Assembly: GCA_900473185.1 (NCBI GenBank)
Contig: UCKU01000002.1
Coordinates: 269,524-333,523 of the forward strand
DNA length: 64,000 nt
Source: Hyphomicrobiales bacterium
GTDB lineage: Bacteria > Pseudomonadota > Alphaproteobacteria > Rhizobiales > Rhizobiaceae
Direction of reading: 5' to 3'
A model generated the notes under the pieces. It was given only the letters and a program-made list of their open reading frames with translations. It was not told the origin of the DNA and did not search any database. Shown here in pieces: positions 31,127 to 40,136 of this stretch. Within the stretch, counting starts at the first letter, position 1. Every line of letters begins with the position of its first letter. The translations under genes were made by a program, and so were the position numbers.

Positions 31127-32638
31127 TTATGATTCGACTGGGACTATTCCAGCCCTTGCGCACCATTCGCGCAAGGGGGCAAGCGCCTCGTGTTCCAGCG
31201 CCACCTTCAGATAAGACAGCGTACGCGGCATATGTTGCAGATAGCCGGGTTTGCCGTCCCGCTGCAAGAGCCGCACCCACAGGCCGGCAAGTTTGCAGTT
31301 GCGTTGCGCCGACATGATAGCCCATGCCTTCATGAATCCAGCTTCGTCAAAACCGCCCTGGGCCTGTCGGAGCGAAAGATAGTCGTCCATCAACTGACGG
31401 AAGAGATCCGGTTCGATCGTGACGCGGGCGTCTTGAACGATGGAAGCAAGATCATAGGCGGTCGGTCCGATCATCGCATCCTGGAAGTCGATGATGCCGA
31501 TCTTGCGGATACCGCTTTCATGTTCCCGCCAGATGATGTTGGGCGAATGGAAGTCGCGTAGCAGCAGGTTCTTTTCGGCCGATTGCAGCTCGTCGATCAA
31601 ATGGTCCCAGATCGCGAGATACTCTTCGCGCTCGGCATCCGTCGGCGCCGTGCCACGTTTCCAGGCAATATGCCAGTCGAGTATCAGCCGCACTTCCATC
31701 TTCATCGCCACGCGATCGAAGTCTGGAATGTGATGCGTGTGCACGGCAGAAACCGGGATGTCCTGCGGGATCTGCATCGAATGAAGATGGGCAAGGCAGG
31801 CAACGCTTTGCCGATAACGCTCGGCGAGCGGCCGTCCGTCCTCATCCAGCACGCCTTCGGTACCGAGATCCTCAATCAGCAATATGCCCTGCTCGTAATC
31901 GACCTTGTAGATCTCCGGCGTCGCAAAGCCCCGCTCGCGCAACGCATCGGCGATCGCAACGAAAGGATAGGCATCCTGTGCCAGATGCGCGACCTTGGGA
32001 TAGGGCTTGCCGTCATAGACCGGCGGTCCCTCGGGATGCGGCCGCCAGTCCATGAGTATCTTCCGCGAAGCATCGCTCGGATAGATGTATTCGTAGGCCC
32101 GAAGCGAGGCATCCCCGGTCAGGAATCGGCGTTTGGCTTCTCCGTAGCCGGCATCGGCAAGGAAGCTGCGGATCGCGAGCACGCGATGGATACGGTCTGC
32201 AGTTTTCTCCGGGGCCATGATTGTGGCACGACGGCCGGTACCTTCATGCTCGAGCCGCAGGGAGATGCGCGATATGGGCAGCTCAGCTTCCGCCATCTCG
32301 GGCCATTCGACGATGCAGATGCCGTTTTCAAGCGCTTCGTCGAAGCCGAGCTCCGTCAGTTCCGAGGGGTCGCCGAGCCGGTAGAGATCGAAATGCGAGA
32401 CCGAAATGCGCAGATCGTAGGATTGCACCAGCGTGAAAGTGGGGCTTGGAACTTCCAGCCCGTCATCATCAGCCATGGTGCGCAGGAAAGCTCGCGCCAG
32501 CGAGGATTTTCCAGCACCGAGATCGCCCGATAGCGCCAAGCAATCACCGGCCTTCAATGCAAGCGCCAGATCATTGCCGAGGCGGAGAGTTGCCGCCTCG
32601 TCCTCCAGGAAAAACGAGATTAGGTCGCCCTGCGTCAT
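31127..32638 (-). CDS. Fusion protein: TsaE (t6A synthesis ATPase) and AmgK-like phosphotransferase
   Basis: The N-terminal part (about 1-150) is TsaE, the ATPase of the tRNA t6A37 complex: Walker A SGDLGAGKSS (37-46), PSPTFTLVQSY and SHFDLYRL, VEWPEM. The C-terminal part (about 160-503) is an aminoglycoside-phosphotransferase-like sugar kinase: LLIEDLG, RDFHSPN (361-367) as the catalytic loop and IDFQDA (383-388) for metal binding. Its best match in role is AmgK, anomeric MurNAc/GlcNAc kinase, beside murU. The fusion is an alphaproteobacterial feature. It overlaps divL by 4 bases. Confidence 0.82.
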   Translation of the reverse strand: MTQGDLISFFLEDEAATLRLGNDLALALKAGDCLALSGDLGAGKSSLARAFLRTMADDDGLEVPSPTFTLVQSYDLRISVSHFDLYRLGDPSELTELGFDEALENGICIVEWPEMAEAELPISRISLRLEHEGTGRRATIMAPEKTADRIHRVLAIRSFLADAGYGEAKRRFLTGDASLRAYEYIYPSDASRKILMDWRPHPEGPPVYDGKPYPKVAHLAQDAYPFVAIADALRERGFATPEIYKVDYEQGILLIEDLGTEGVLDEDGRPLAERYRQSVACLAHLHSMQIPQDIPVSAVHTHHIPDFDRVAMKMEVRLILDWHIAWKRGTAPTDAEREEYLAIWDHLIDELQSAEKNLLLRDFHSPNIIWREHESGIRKIGIIDFQDAMIGPTAYDLASIVQDARVTIEPDLFRQLMDDYLSLRQAQGGFDEAGFMKAWAIMSAQRNCKLAGLWVRLLQRDGKPGYLQHMPRTLSYLKVALEHEALAPLREWCARAGIVPVES

Positions 32639-35211
32639 TCGGCAGCGACGGAATGCGGCAGGTTGATGGAAGGGATGCGGCAGGTCACCGTTGTTCCCCT
32701 GCCGGGCTCGCTGTCGATGCTGACTTCGCCATTATGCAGGCTGACGAAGCTGTCGACGATCGAGAGGCCAAGCCCAGCGCCGCCACGTTTTCCGCTCTTG
32801 GCGCCGGTTGCGAAACGGTCGAAAACGGTCGCGATCATATCGGGCGAAATGCCGGGGCCGCGATCCCGCACCGAGAAGACGAAGTCCGTACCTTCCCGGC
32901 GGCATTCCAGCGCAATCGATGCCCCCTCGGGCGAGAAATTGGCGGCATTGGCCAGAAGCTTCAGCAGGATCTGCTTCAGCCGCTGCGGATCGGCAACGAT
33001 CGAGCCCAGATAGGCGGGCGCGGTGATCTCCAGCGAAACGCCGCTCTCCTGCAGCCGGTCAGCGATCTGCATGGAAACGTCGTCGAGAAGGTCGGCGAGA
33101 TCGATTTCCGCATAGTTGAGCCGCATGATGCCGGCATCGACGGTCGCGAGATCAAGGATGTCGTTGACGAGCGTCAAGAGCACAGAGGACGAGGTGGCGA
33201 TATGGTCGATATATTCGGCTTGCCGCTCGTTCAGCGGGCCTACGCCCGGCGTGCGCAGCAGATCGGTGAAGCCGATGATGTTCGTCAGCGGTGACCGCAG
33301 CTCATAGGAGACATGCTGCACGAAGTCATTCTTCAGCTCGTCCGCCTTGCGCAGCGCCTCGTTCTTTTCCGTCAGCGCCCGTTCGGCCCGTACGCTGTCC
33401 GTCATGTTGACGAAGGTCAGCATGGTCTGAGCGTTGGGCAGCGGGATGACAGCAAAGTCGAGCACGAGGCCGGACAGCAATTCGAGCGTTCCCTGGCTGG
33501 AACGACGCTCGTCGTCGAAGCTGGTGATCAGCTCTGCAAAGGTCTTCCAGCCGTCGGGCTGGTCATAGGACGGGGCGCAAGCCTCGCCGATGCCGCGGAT
33601 ATGCGTGCCGGGCTTGGCTTCAGTCTCCGTGATGCCCCAGAGCGCCCGGAAGGCCGGGTTGGAGAGGCGGATACGGCCGTCAGGCCCGAAGACAGCAACG
33701 CCTTCCGAAAGGTGATCAATCGTCTCGCCCTGTACCTTCACCAGCGTATTGTAGCGCGTTTCGAGATCGACCTGCTCGGTCAAGTTCTCGAAGACCCATG
33801 TCGCGCCACCCTGCGGATGCGCGGTCGCAAAAACGCGCAGCGTCTGTCCGTTCGGCAGGTGCCAGAGGTCGGATTGCGTATCGAGCGAACGATAGACGGA
33901 AAGCGCCGTTTCCTTCCACGATTTCCAATTCAGCTGGTCCGGTAGTTTCTTGGCTGCACGAAGGCGCTCCAGAAGCTCACTGTTGTCAGGCTTGCTTTCG
34001 AGGAACGCGATATCGAGCTCCCAGAGCGAGACGAAGGCCTGATTGTAGAATTGCAGCCGGCGGTCGCCGCCGAAAATGGCGACGGGTGTCGCGAGATGAT
34101 CGAGTGTTTCAGCATGGCTCTTAAGCGTCCGCTCCAGTTCGGCGCGAACCGCTTCGATGTCGGAAACATCGACGGCAAGGCCGGCCGAGCCGCTGGGGAC
34201 CTTTACGTCGACCACATCAAAGAACGTGCGGTTGCCGCGCACGACTGTCGAAATTGTGTCGTGGAAAGGCGATTCCGGCGTTGCCGTGGCGTGGATGCGC
34301 TCGCGGGCGATCGTCGTCAGGATTTCACGGCCTTCATTGACGGCCTGCTGCGGCGATTGTGCTTCCACGGCATCGCCATAGGCATGGTTCACCCAAGTCA
34401 GACGCCCGGCGGTATCACGTTGCCAGGCCGGCATGTCGATGGCGTCCAGCATGCTCTGGAAGGCCGAGATCGACGTCATTAGCCGATCGCGCTCGATCTT
34501 CAGTTCAGCGAGCTCGGCGCGCAGATTGTTGAGCGCCACGAAGCGCACGAAGGCGCGACCGCCGGAAACCCGGCCTTGCGCTTCGATTACCTCGTCTCTG
34601 ATCGTCTCGATCACCATGTCGAAACTTTCGGCCTGTTCACGCAGACGGCCGACCGCCCGCTCCAGCTCAGAAGCCGATCGCGCCTTCAGCCAGAGACCGA
34701 AGGCAAGAAATTCATTGTCCTGGGGAGCGCCGGTTTCCGGCGGAAGCTGGCCGAGGAGTTCCGGCCGGGCGACGCCATCCCAGATGACGATACGCCGGTT
34801 CTTATCGGCAATGAGCGCCTCATATTGGGAGATGCGCTGCTGCGCGTCCGAAAGCGCGGAGCGGATCTCGCGGCTTTCATTTTCGAGATTGCCACGCTGC
34901 CGCACCAGCCAGAGCGTCGAAAGCAGGGCGGCCGAAATGACGCCAATGACGACGGAAAGGCCGACAACTTGCGAGGAGGTGAAAAGATGTGCCGACGCAC
35001 CAATACCTGGCTGCGCCTGCGCCAAAACCGGCCAAGCCGGTACGACGACTGCAGTGCTCGCAGCGCACAGCTTTGCAATACGTGCCAAAGACCAATGCTT
35101 TTGCCTTGCGGTCACAGGGATCGCGGCAAACCTATATTTTTGGCCTGCCTGAAGCGGGCGGTCAGCGGCATATGCGCGACCCTCCACCTGGCTGGGCAGG
35201 CTGTGTTTCAT
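32635..35211 (-). CDS. divL: DivL-type sensor kinase homologue with tyrosine in the H-box
   Basis: In Caulobacter, DivL is an atypical kinase that binds DivK~P and controls CckA, hence CtrA and the cell cycle. This protein of about 858 residues has an N-terminal membrane segment near residues 85-105 (VVGLSVVIGVISAALLSTLW), a coiled region, at least two PAS-like domains (about 255-350, 370-490 and 500-605) and a C-terminal HisKA/HATPase. The phosphoacceptor position reads HVSYELRSPL: tyrosine (TAT at 33304-33306) replaces histidine, the DivL hallmark. N-box NAANFSPEG, DRGPGIS and GGAGLGLSI remain. The ATG at 35211 is preferred (GAGG about eight bases before); the ATG at 35220 abuts that site. 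Confidence 0.85.
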   Translation of the reverse strand: MKHSLPSQVEGRAYAADRPLQAGQKYRFAAIPVTARQKHWSLARIAKLCAASTAVVVPAWPVLAQAQPGIGASAHLFTSSQVVGLSVVIGVISAALLSTLWLVRQRGNLENESREIRSALSDAQQRISQYEALIADKNRRIVIWDGVARPELLGQLPPETGAPQDNEFLAFGLWLKARSASELERAVGRLREQAESFDMVIETIRDEVIEAQGRVSGGRAFVRFVALNNLRAELAELKIERDRLMTSISAFQSMLDAIDMPAWQRDTAGRLTWVNHAYGDAVEAQSPQQAVNEGREILTTIARERIHATATPESPFHDTISTVVRGNRTFFDVVDVKVPSGSAGLAVDVSDIEAVRAELERTLKSHAETLDHLATPVAIFGGDRRLQFYNQAFVSLWELDIAFLESKPDNSELLERLRAAKKLPDQLNWKSWKETALSVYRSLDTQSDLWHLPNGQTLRVFATAHPQGGATWVFENLTEQVDLETRYNTLVKVQGETIDHLSEGVAVFGPDGRIRLSNPAFRALWGITETEAKPGTHIRGIGEACAPSYDQPDGWKTFAELITSFDDERRSSQGTLELLSGLVLDFAVIPLPNAQTMLTFVNMTDSVRAERALTEKNEALRKADELKNDFVQHVSYELRSPLTNIIGFTDLLRTPGVGPLNERQAEYIDHIATSSSVLLTLVNDILDLATVDAGIMRLNYAEIDLADLLDDVSMQIADRLQESGVSLEITAPAYLGSIVADPQRLKQILLKLLANAANFSPEGASIALECRREGTDFVFSVRDRGPGISPDMIATVFDRFATGAKSGKRGGAGLGLSIVDSFVSLHNGEVSIDSEPGRGTTVTCRIPSINLPHSVAAE

Positions 35212-35303
35212 TTCCGACATCCTCGGTATGTCTCCGTCCTTTAATGTGCCGCATCACGACAAGACATCCCATTTTCGTGAAAAACGGAGAGCTCCGAACC
35301 CAC

Positions 35304-35339
35304 GAATCAAGTCTCAAAACAATACTTCGGAAGGGAATC
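35304..35339. promoter_or_regulatory. Two GANTC (CcrM) sites before divL
   Basis: GAATC at 35304-35308 and 35335-35339, about 93-128 bases before the divL start. In alphaproteobacteria, CcrM methylation of such sites with GcrA can tune promoters. The rest of the 35212-35422 gap holds the ahcY terminator. Confidence 0.4.
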
Positions 35340-35355
35340 GTCGGAAAGAGAGCGC

Positions 35356-35392
35356 CCAAAAAATAAGCCCCGGCATTTGTCAATGCCGGGGC
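35356..35392 (-). terminator. Rho-independent terminator of ahcY
   Basis: On the minus strand: GCCCCGGCATT (plus 35367-35377) pairs with AATGCCGGGGC (35382-35392), loop of four, followed by T-rich sequence at 35357-35366. Confidence 0.85.
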
Positions 35393-35422
35393 CACCACAT
35401 CTTGTGGATATCGAAGGCGAAA

Positions 35423-36823
35423 TCAGTACCTGTAGTGGTCAGACTTGAACGGACCCTGCGGCTTCACGCCGATATAGGCAGCCTGCTCTTCGCTGAGCTG
35501 GGTAAGCTTTACGCCGAGCTTGTCGAGGTGCAGGCGCGCAACCTTCTCGTCGAGATGCTTCGGCAGGATGTAGACCTTGTTCTCGTACTGGCCGGGCTTG
35601 GTGAAAAGCTCGATCTGTGCCAGCGTCTGATTGGTGAACGAGGCCGACATGACGAAGGACGGATGGCCCGTTGCGTTGCCGAGGTTCAGCAGGCGGCCTT
35701 CGGAGAGAAGGATGATACGGTTGCCCTTCGGGAACTCGATCAGGTCGACCTGCGGCTTGACGTTGGTCCACTTCAGATTACGCAGTGCTGCAACTTCGAT
35801 CTCGTTGTCGAAGTGGCCGATATTGCCGACGATCGCCATATCCTTCATCTGACGCATGTGGTCGATGCGGATGACGTCCTTGTTGCCGGTGGTGGTGATG
35901 AAGATATCGGCGGAGGAAACGACGTCCTCGAGCAGAACGACTTCGTAACCGTCCATTGCGGCCTGCAGGGCGCAGATCGGATCGGCTTCCGTGACCTTGA
36001 CGCGGGCGCCGGCGCCGGAAAGCGAAGCCGCAGAACCCTTGCCAACATCGCCGTAACCGCAGACGACGGCAACCTTGCCGGCCATCATCACGTCCGTGCC
36101 GCGGCGAATGCCGTCGACCAGCGATTCCTTGCAGCCATACTTGTTGTCGAACTTCGACTTGGTGACGGAATCGTTGACGTTAATCGCCGGGAAAGGCAGC
36201 AGGCCCTTCTGGCTTAGCTGGTAAAGGCGGTTGACGCCTGTCGTGGTTTCTTCGGTGACACCCTTGATGGCTTCACGCTGCTTGGTGAACCAGCCGGGCG
36301 AAGCGGCGAGGCGCTTCTTGATCTGGGCGAAGAGGATTTCCTCTTCTTCGGAATGCGGGTTGGAAAGAACGTCCTCACCGGCTTCGGCGCGGGCGCCGAG
36401 CAGGATGTACATGGTAGCATCGCCGCCATCATCGAGGATCATGTTGGAGAAGCCGCCATCGGCCCACTGGAAAATCTTGTCGGTGTAAACCCAATAATCC
36501 TCAAGAGACTCGCCCTTGATAGCAAAGACCGGAACGCCGGAAGCGGCGATCGCGGCAGCGGCATGATCCTGCGTCGAGAAGATGTTGCACGAAGCCCAGC
36601 GGACTTCGGCGCCGAGCGCGACCAGTGTCTCGATGAGAACAGCCGTCTGGATCGTCATGTGCAGCGAGCCGGTGATACGCGCGCCCTTCAGCGGCTTGGA
36701 TTCACCGAATTCGGCGCGGCAGGACATGAGGCCGGGCATTTCGGTTTCGGCGATGGTGATTTCCTTGCGGCCGAAATCTGCAAGACCGATATCGGCGACA
36801 ACATAATCTTTTTCAGTGCTCAT
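35423..36823 (-). CDS. ahcY: S-adenosylhomocysteine hydrolase
   Basis: AhcY splits SAH to adenosine and homocysteine, restoring methylation capacity. The 466-residue protein shows the substrate-binding [28 protein letters not shown], the NAD-binding [14 protein letters not shown] near residue 255, [11 protein letters not shown] and the C-terminal DHYRY that reaches into the partner subunit. A 22-base perfect palindrome upstream is likely its operator. Monocistronic between that site and a clear terminator. Confidence 0.97.
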   Translation of the reverse strand: MSTEKDYVVADIGLADFGRKEITIAETEMPGLMSCRAEFGESKPLKGARITGSLHMTIQTAVLIETLVALGAEVRWASCNIFSTQDHAAAAIAASGVPVFAIKGESLEDYWVYTDKIFQWADGGFSNMILDDGGDATMYILLGARAEAGEDVLSNPHSEEEEILFAQIKKRLAASPGWFTKQREAIKGVTEETTTGVNRLYQLSQKGLLPFPAINVNDSVTKSKFDNKYGCKESLVDGIRRGTDVMMAGKVAVVCGYGDVGKGSAASLSGAGARVKVTEADPICALQAAMDGYEVVLLEDVVSSADIFITTTGNKDVIRIDHMRQMKDMAIVGNIGHFDNEIEVAALRNLKWTNVKPQVDLIEFPKGNRIILLSEGRLLNLGNATGHPSFVMSASFTNQTLAQIELFTKPGQYENKVYILPKHLDEKVARLHLDKLGVKLTQLSEEQAAYIGVKPQGPFKSDHYRY

Positions 36824-36951
36824 AGGGCTCTCCAGGCTGAAAACGTCTCAAAAACATCGCAAGGACGCGACGATGACCGCAACGGATCGAACACGTGCGG
36901 AATGCACGTCATGCTCGCCGTTTAGCAGGCTTCAGCCGGGAAGGCAACGGG

Positions 36952-36981
36952 GATATAAAGAAGTCTTTATATCTTTATATG
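36952..36981. promoter_or_regulatory. Perfect palindromic operator upstream of ahcY with a third half-site
   Basis: GATATAAAGA (36952-36961) and TCTTTATATC (36964-36973) are perfect inverted arms around AG; a further overlapping TCTTTATATG lies at 36972-36981. It sits about 130-160 bases before the ahcY start. ArsR-type SahR is the known repressor of SAH-cycle genes in proteobacteria and is the first candidate; that is an inference. No SAH riboswitch was recognised. Confidence 0.65.
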
Positions 36982-36991
36982 GCGCTGAAGA

Positions 36992-37267
36992 TCAGATTTC
37001 TTCGCCGAACTTGTTCTGGATGAGCTGATCGAGGGCATTCAGTGCTTCGGCAGCCTGGTTGCCGGTCGCCGAGACGATGACGCTGGAGCCGGGGCTTGCT
37101 GCAAGCATCATAAGGCCCATGATGGAGGTTCCCCCAACCGTCATGCCGTCTTTGGAAACGGTGATCGTTGCATCGAAGGCATCGACCGTCTGGACGAACT
37201 TTGCCGAAGCGCGCGCATGCAGGCCGCGCTTGTTGATAATAAGGAGTTCCCGGGAGAGCGGTGTCAT
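36992..37267 (-). CDS. ptsH: HPr phosphocarrier protein
   Basis: The 91-residue HPr has phosphoacceptor H17 in NKRGLHARASAKFV and a serine in GGTSIMGLMML (S48) that corresponds to the HPr-kinase target S46. Together with EIIA(Man) and HprK just upstream it makes a regulatory rather than sugar-importing PTS; no EIIB or EIIC is in the window. Gap of nine bases to the EIIA gene. Confidence 0.93.
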   Translation of the reverse strand: MTPLSRELLIINKRGLHARASAKFVQTVDAFDATITVSKDGMTVGGTSIMGLMMLAASPGSSVIVSATGNQAAEALNALDQLIQNKFGEEI

Positions 37268-37276
37268 GGAGGCTTC

Positions 37277-37678
37277 TTACTTTCCGCTCAGGACCCGGCT
37301 CGCGACGTTGATGTATTTGCGGCCTGCCTCGGAAGCCTCGGCAAGCGCCTTTTCCATATTGTTCTCGCCGCGTACGCCGGCGAGCTTGATCAGCATCGGC
37401 AGGTTGACGCCGGCGATGACTTCGGTGTGTCCGCTGCTCATCACCGAGATCGCGAGATTGGAAGGGGTACCGCCGAACATGTCGGTGAGAATGACGACGC
37501 CATGGCCGTCGTCTGCGCCGGAAACGGCTTCGAGAATGTCCTGTCGTCTTTGGTCCATATCGTCTTCCGGTCCGATGCAGACCGTTTCGATGAATTTCTG
37601 AGGACCGACGACGTGCTCTACGGCATGACGAAACTCTTCAGCCAGCTTGCCATGAGTGACAAGCACAAGTCCGATCAT
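37277..37678 (-). CDS. PTS EIIA component, mannose family
   Basis: The 133-residue protein has the EIIA-Man fold with the phosphorylated H9 in GLVLVTHGKLAEEF and the DMFGGTPSN signature. In rhizobia this protein (ManX/EIIA-Man) works with HPr and EINtr as a signalling chain. The ATG at 37678 has GGGAG upstream. The 153-base gap to hprK on its upstream side may hold a promoter for EIIA-HPr. No EIIB/EIIC partner is visible here. Confidence 0.9.
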   Translation of the reverse strand: MIGLVLVTHGKLAEEFRHAVEHVVGPQKFIETVCIGPEDDMDQRRQDILEAVSGADDGHGVVILTDMFGGTPSNLAISVMSSGHTEVIAGVNLPMLIKLAGVRGENNMEKALAEASEAGRKYINVASRVLSGK

Positions 37679-37831
37679 GATATTACTGCTCCCATGGCAT
37701 ACGCAAACCGTGGCCCCAATATCGCAACGCAGCAATTACGTCCACCGGTGGGGGCACATCTTGGCGATCAAAAGCCGAAGTGCAAGATAAAAATATAAAT
37801 ATATAGGCCGTATCGGGCCGTCCGGAAGGCC

Positions 37832-38272
37832 TCAACTTCCGATTTCGGGCGCTTTTGCCATCAACACGGCAAGAGGCAGGGGAAGATTGGGCAATAGCCG
37901 CAGTACAGGCAGCTCGAAACCCTCGGCAAGAACGACGGTTTCTCCCTCCGAAGGGAGCCGGTTTTCTCCTGTGGCGCTGGCCGGCAGGACTGCAAAATGC
38001 ATCGCTGCCTCAGCAATATGATCGTGCTTTACGATCCCGGTGCCGCGCAACTCGATGAGCCCGGCAATAGCGGGCGGACAGGCGGCAATGATTGTTCGGT
38101 CCTGTTTCGAAAGAAGTACCTGATCATCGGCCACGAGGACAGAAAAAACACCCTGCCGCCGTGCCTCCGCCATGCAGGTAAAAGCGGTCATCGACTTGCC
38201 CCAACCTGAGGGGCCGGTGAACAGCAGGCCGGTCTTTCCGATAACAATCGCAGTGGCGTGGATGTTGATCAT
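37832..38272 (-). CDS. hprK: Short HPr kinase/phosphorylase (C-terminal domain type)
   Basis: The 146-residue protein corresponds to the catalytic C-terminal domain of HPrK/P only; Gram-positive enzymes are about 310 residues. Walker A is GPSGWGKS, followed by ADDQVLLSKQD and LIELRGTGIVKHDH, equivalent to the family signature. It lacks the usual N-terminal domain, as is typical in alphaproteobacteria. The ATG overlaps the chvG stop by 4 bases (ATGA), so sensor kinase and HPr kinase are translated together. Confidence 0.88.
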   Translation of the reverse strand: MINIHATAIVIGKTGLLFTGPSGWGKSMTAFTCMAEARRQGVFSVLVADDQVLLSKQDRTIIAACPPAIAGLIELRGTGIVKHDHIAEAAMHFAVLPASATGENRLPSEGETVVLAEGFELPVLRLLPNLPLPLAVLMAKAPEIGS

Positions 38273-40059
38273 GCCGCGGCATCGGCCGGAAGGGCAAGGA
38301 TGAAGCGAGCGCCGAGCAGCTTGCCACTCTCGTCGTCGACGATGTTTTCGGCCCGCAATGAACCGCCATGCGCCTCGGCGATCTGCCGGCTGATGGAAAG
38401 CCCGAGGCCGGAATTCTGGCCGAAGCCTTCGGATTCCGGCCGGTCGGTATAAAAGCGTTCGAAGATGCGGTCGATATTCTCTGCCTGGATGCCCGGGCCG
38501 TTGTCCTCGATATAGACGACGCAACGGGAACGGGTACGGACCAGACGCACCGTGATCTTGCCGTTCTGCTCCGGCACGAAGGAACGGGCATTTTCAATCA
38601 GGTTGGTGATGATCTGACCGATCCGCAGGTCATGTCCCTTGACGACAAAGCGCGTCTTGACGTTCGGCTTGCGATCGACGGCATAGTCGATCTCGACCTT
38701 CTTCTTGGTGCTGCGGATCTGGCGCGATACGTCGATGAGATCGCGCAGAAATACTTCCAGATCGACAGATCCGGCATCGACGCGCGCAAGCTCGGCATCA
38801 AGGCGGGATGCATCGGAGATATCGCTGATCAGACGGTCGAGACGGCGGACATCGTGCTGGATGACATCCATCAGCCGCTTCTTGGAATCGTCGGATTTGG
38901 CGAGTGGCAGCGTTTCGACGGCGCTGCGCAGCGAGGTCAGCGGGTTCTTCAGTTCATGACTGACATCGGCAGCAAAGCTCTCGATCGCATCGATCCGGTC
39001 GTAGAGGGCCGTCGTCATTTCGCGCAGAGCGATGGAAAGGTTGCCGATTTCGTCCTGGCGCGCCGAAAAGTCTGGAATTTCCTCGCGTTCCTTGGCGCCG
39101 CGGCGCACCCGGATGGCCGCCGCCGAAAGCCGGCGAAGCGGATTGGCGATGGTCGAGGAAAGCACGAGCGCCATCAGCACGTTGACAAGCGTCGCAACGC
39201 CGAAGACGCGCATGATGGCGAGACGCTCGGCATGCACGATATTGTCGATATCGCCGGCCTGCGTCGACAGTAGCAGCACGCCGAGCACGGCTCGGAAGCG
39301 CTGAATCGGCACAGCAACCGAAACGATGAGCTCGCCCTTTTCCGTCGTGCGCACGACTGCGCCGCGCACACCCGTCAGCGCGTTCATCACCTCGGGATAG
39401 ATCGAGCCGTCGCCACCAGGCGCTTCCTTGTAGACCGGAAGGTTGCCCGGCTGCAGTGCCTTGTTGAAGAGGGCCGTGAACCATTCGCTCCAGGTCTGTT
39501 TTTCTTCTTCCACCGGCGGCAGGTCGAAACGCAGCACCTGGCCACGCGAATAGAGATGCCGGGAATCGAGCAACAGATTGGCATCGGCATCGAAGATACG
39601 GGCGCGGGTGCGAGTCGGCGAGATCAGCCGCCGAAGAACCGGTGCCACCTTTTCCGGATCGATCGGGAATTCGAGATCCTCGTCGTTCGGAACCGGCGTA
39701 ATGCTCTGGCCGGCCTGCAGTTCGAGCAGCTTCTGCGGATCGATGGTGATCGAGTTCGTGTCGACGGAAGCAGAGGCCGAAACCGCGCCGGCGATGATTT
39801 CACCCTGTGTCAGCAGGCTCTCGACGCGCGCGTCGATCAGACCTTCGCGGAACTGGTTGAGGTAGAGAATGCCACCGACGAGGACGAGCAGGGCCGCAAG
39901 GTTGAAGAAGACGATGCGGCGCGTCAGGCTCGAAAAGACGGCATTGCCGAAGATGCGGCGGATAAGGGTGAAGGGATGCGACCAACGCCGGCCTCTGACG
40001 CGTCGGGTGCTCACGCCCTCCGCATCATCCAGATCCCTTTCCTGCACCAACTGTGCCAA
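38269..40059 (-). CDS. chvG: Sensor histidine kinase ChvG (ExoS)
   Basis: ChvG/ExoS senses acidic or envelope conditions, is inhibited by periplasmic ExoR, and phosphorylates ChvI, controlling succinoglycan, motility and virulence or symbiosis genes. The 596-residue protein has helices at about 50-66 and 283-303 bracketing a large periplasmic domain, HAMP after the second, phosphoacceptor H368 in FAADVSHELKNPL, and ATPase motifs NLIENARSF, DNGPGI and GLGLSI. The chosen start is TTG at 40057-40059 (MAQLVQERD). It sits 77 bases after chvI. Confidence 0.92.
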   Translation of the reverse strand: MAQLVQERDLDDAEGVSTRRVRGRRWSHPFTLIRRIFGNAVFSSLTRRIVFFNLAALLVLVGGILYLNQFREGLIDARVESLLTQGEIIAGAVSASASVDTNSITIDPQKLLELQAGQSITPVPNDEDLEFPIDPEKVAPVLRRLISPTRTRARIFDADANLLLDSRHLYSRGQVLRFDLPPVEEEKQTWSEWFTALFNKALQPGNLPVYKEAPGGDGSIYPEVMNALTGVRGAVVRTTEKGELIVSVAVPIQRFRAVLGVLLLSTQAGDIDNIVHAERLAIMRVFGVATLVNVLMALVLSSTIANPLRRLSAAAIRVRRGAKEREEIPDFSARQDEIGNLSIALREMTTALYDRIDAIESFAADVSHELKNPLTSLRSAVETLPLAKSDDSKKRLMDVIQHDVRRLDRLISDISDASRLDAELARVDAGSVDLEVFLRDLIDVSRQIRSTKKKVEIDYAVDRKPNVKTRFVVKGHDLRIGQIITNLIENARSFVPEQNGKITVRLVRTRSRCVVYIEDNGPGIQAENIDRIFERFYTDRPESEGFGQNSGLGLSISRQIAEAHGGSLRAENIVDDESGKLLGARFILALPADAAA

Positions 40060-40136
40060 TGACAGGCCCTTTCGGAGGGCGGGGCCAGCTTGACCGGCCC
40101 GCCGCCCTCAACCGTCTCTTGCCGCGCCTCGAGGCG

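Noticed and set aside
36824..36951. SAH or SAM riboswitch in the ahcY leader
   Set aside because: I could not build a conserved aptamer fold from the leader; the palindromic operator explains regulation better.
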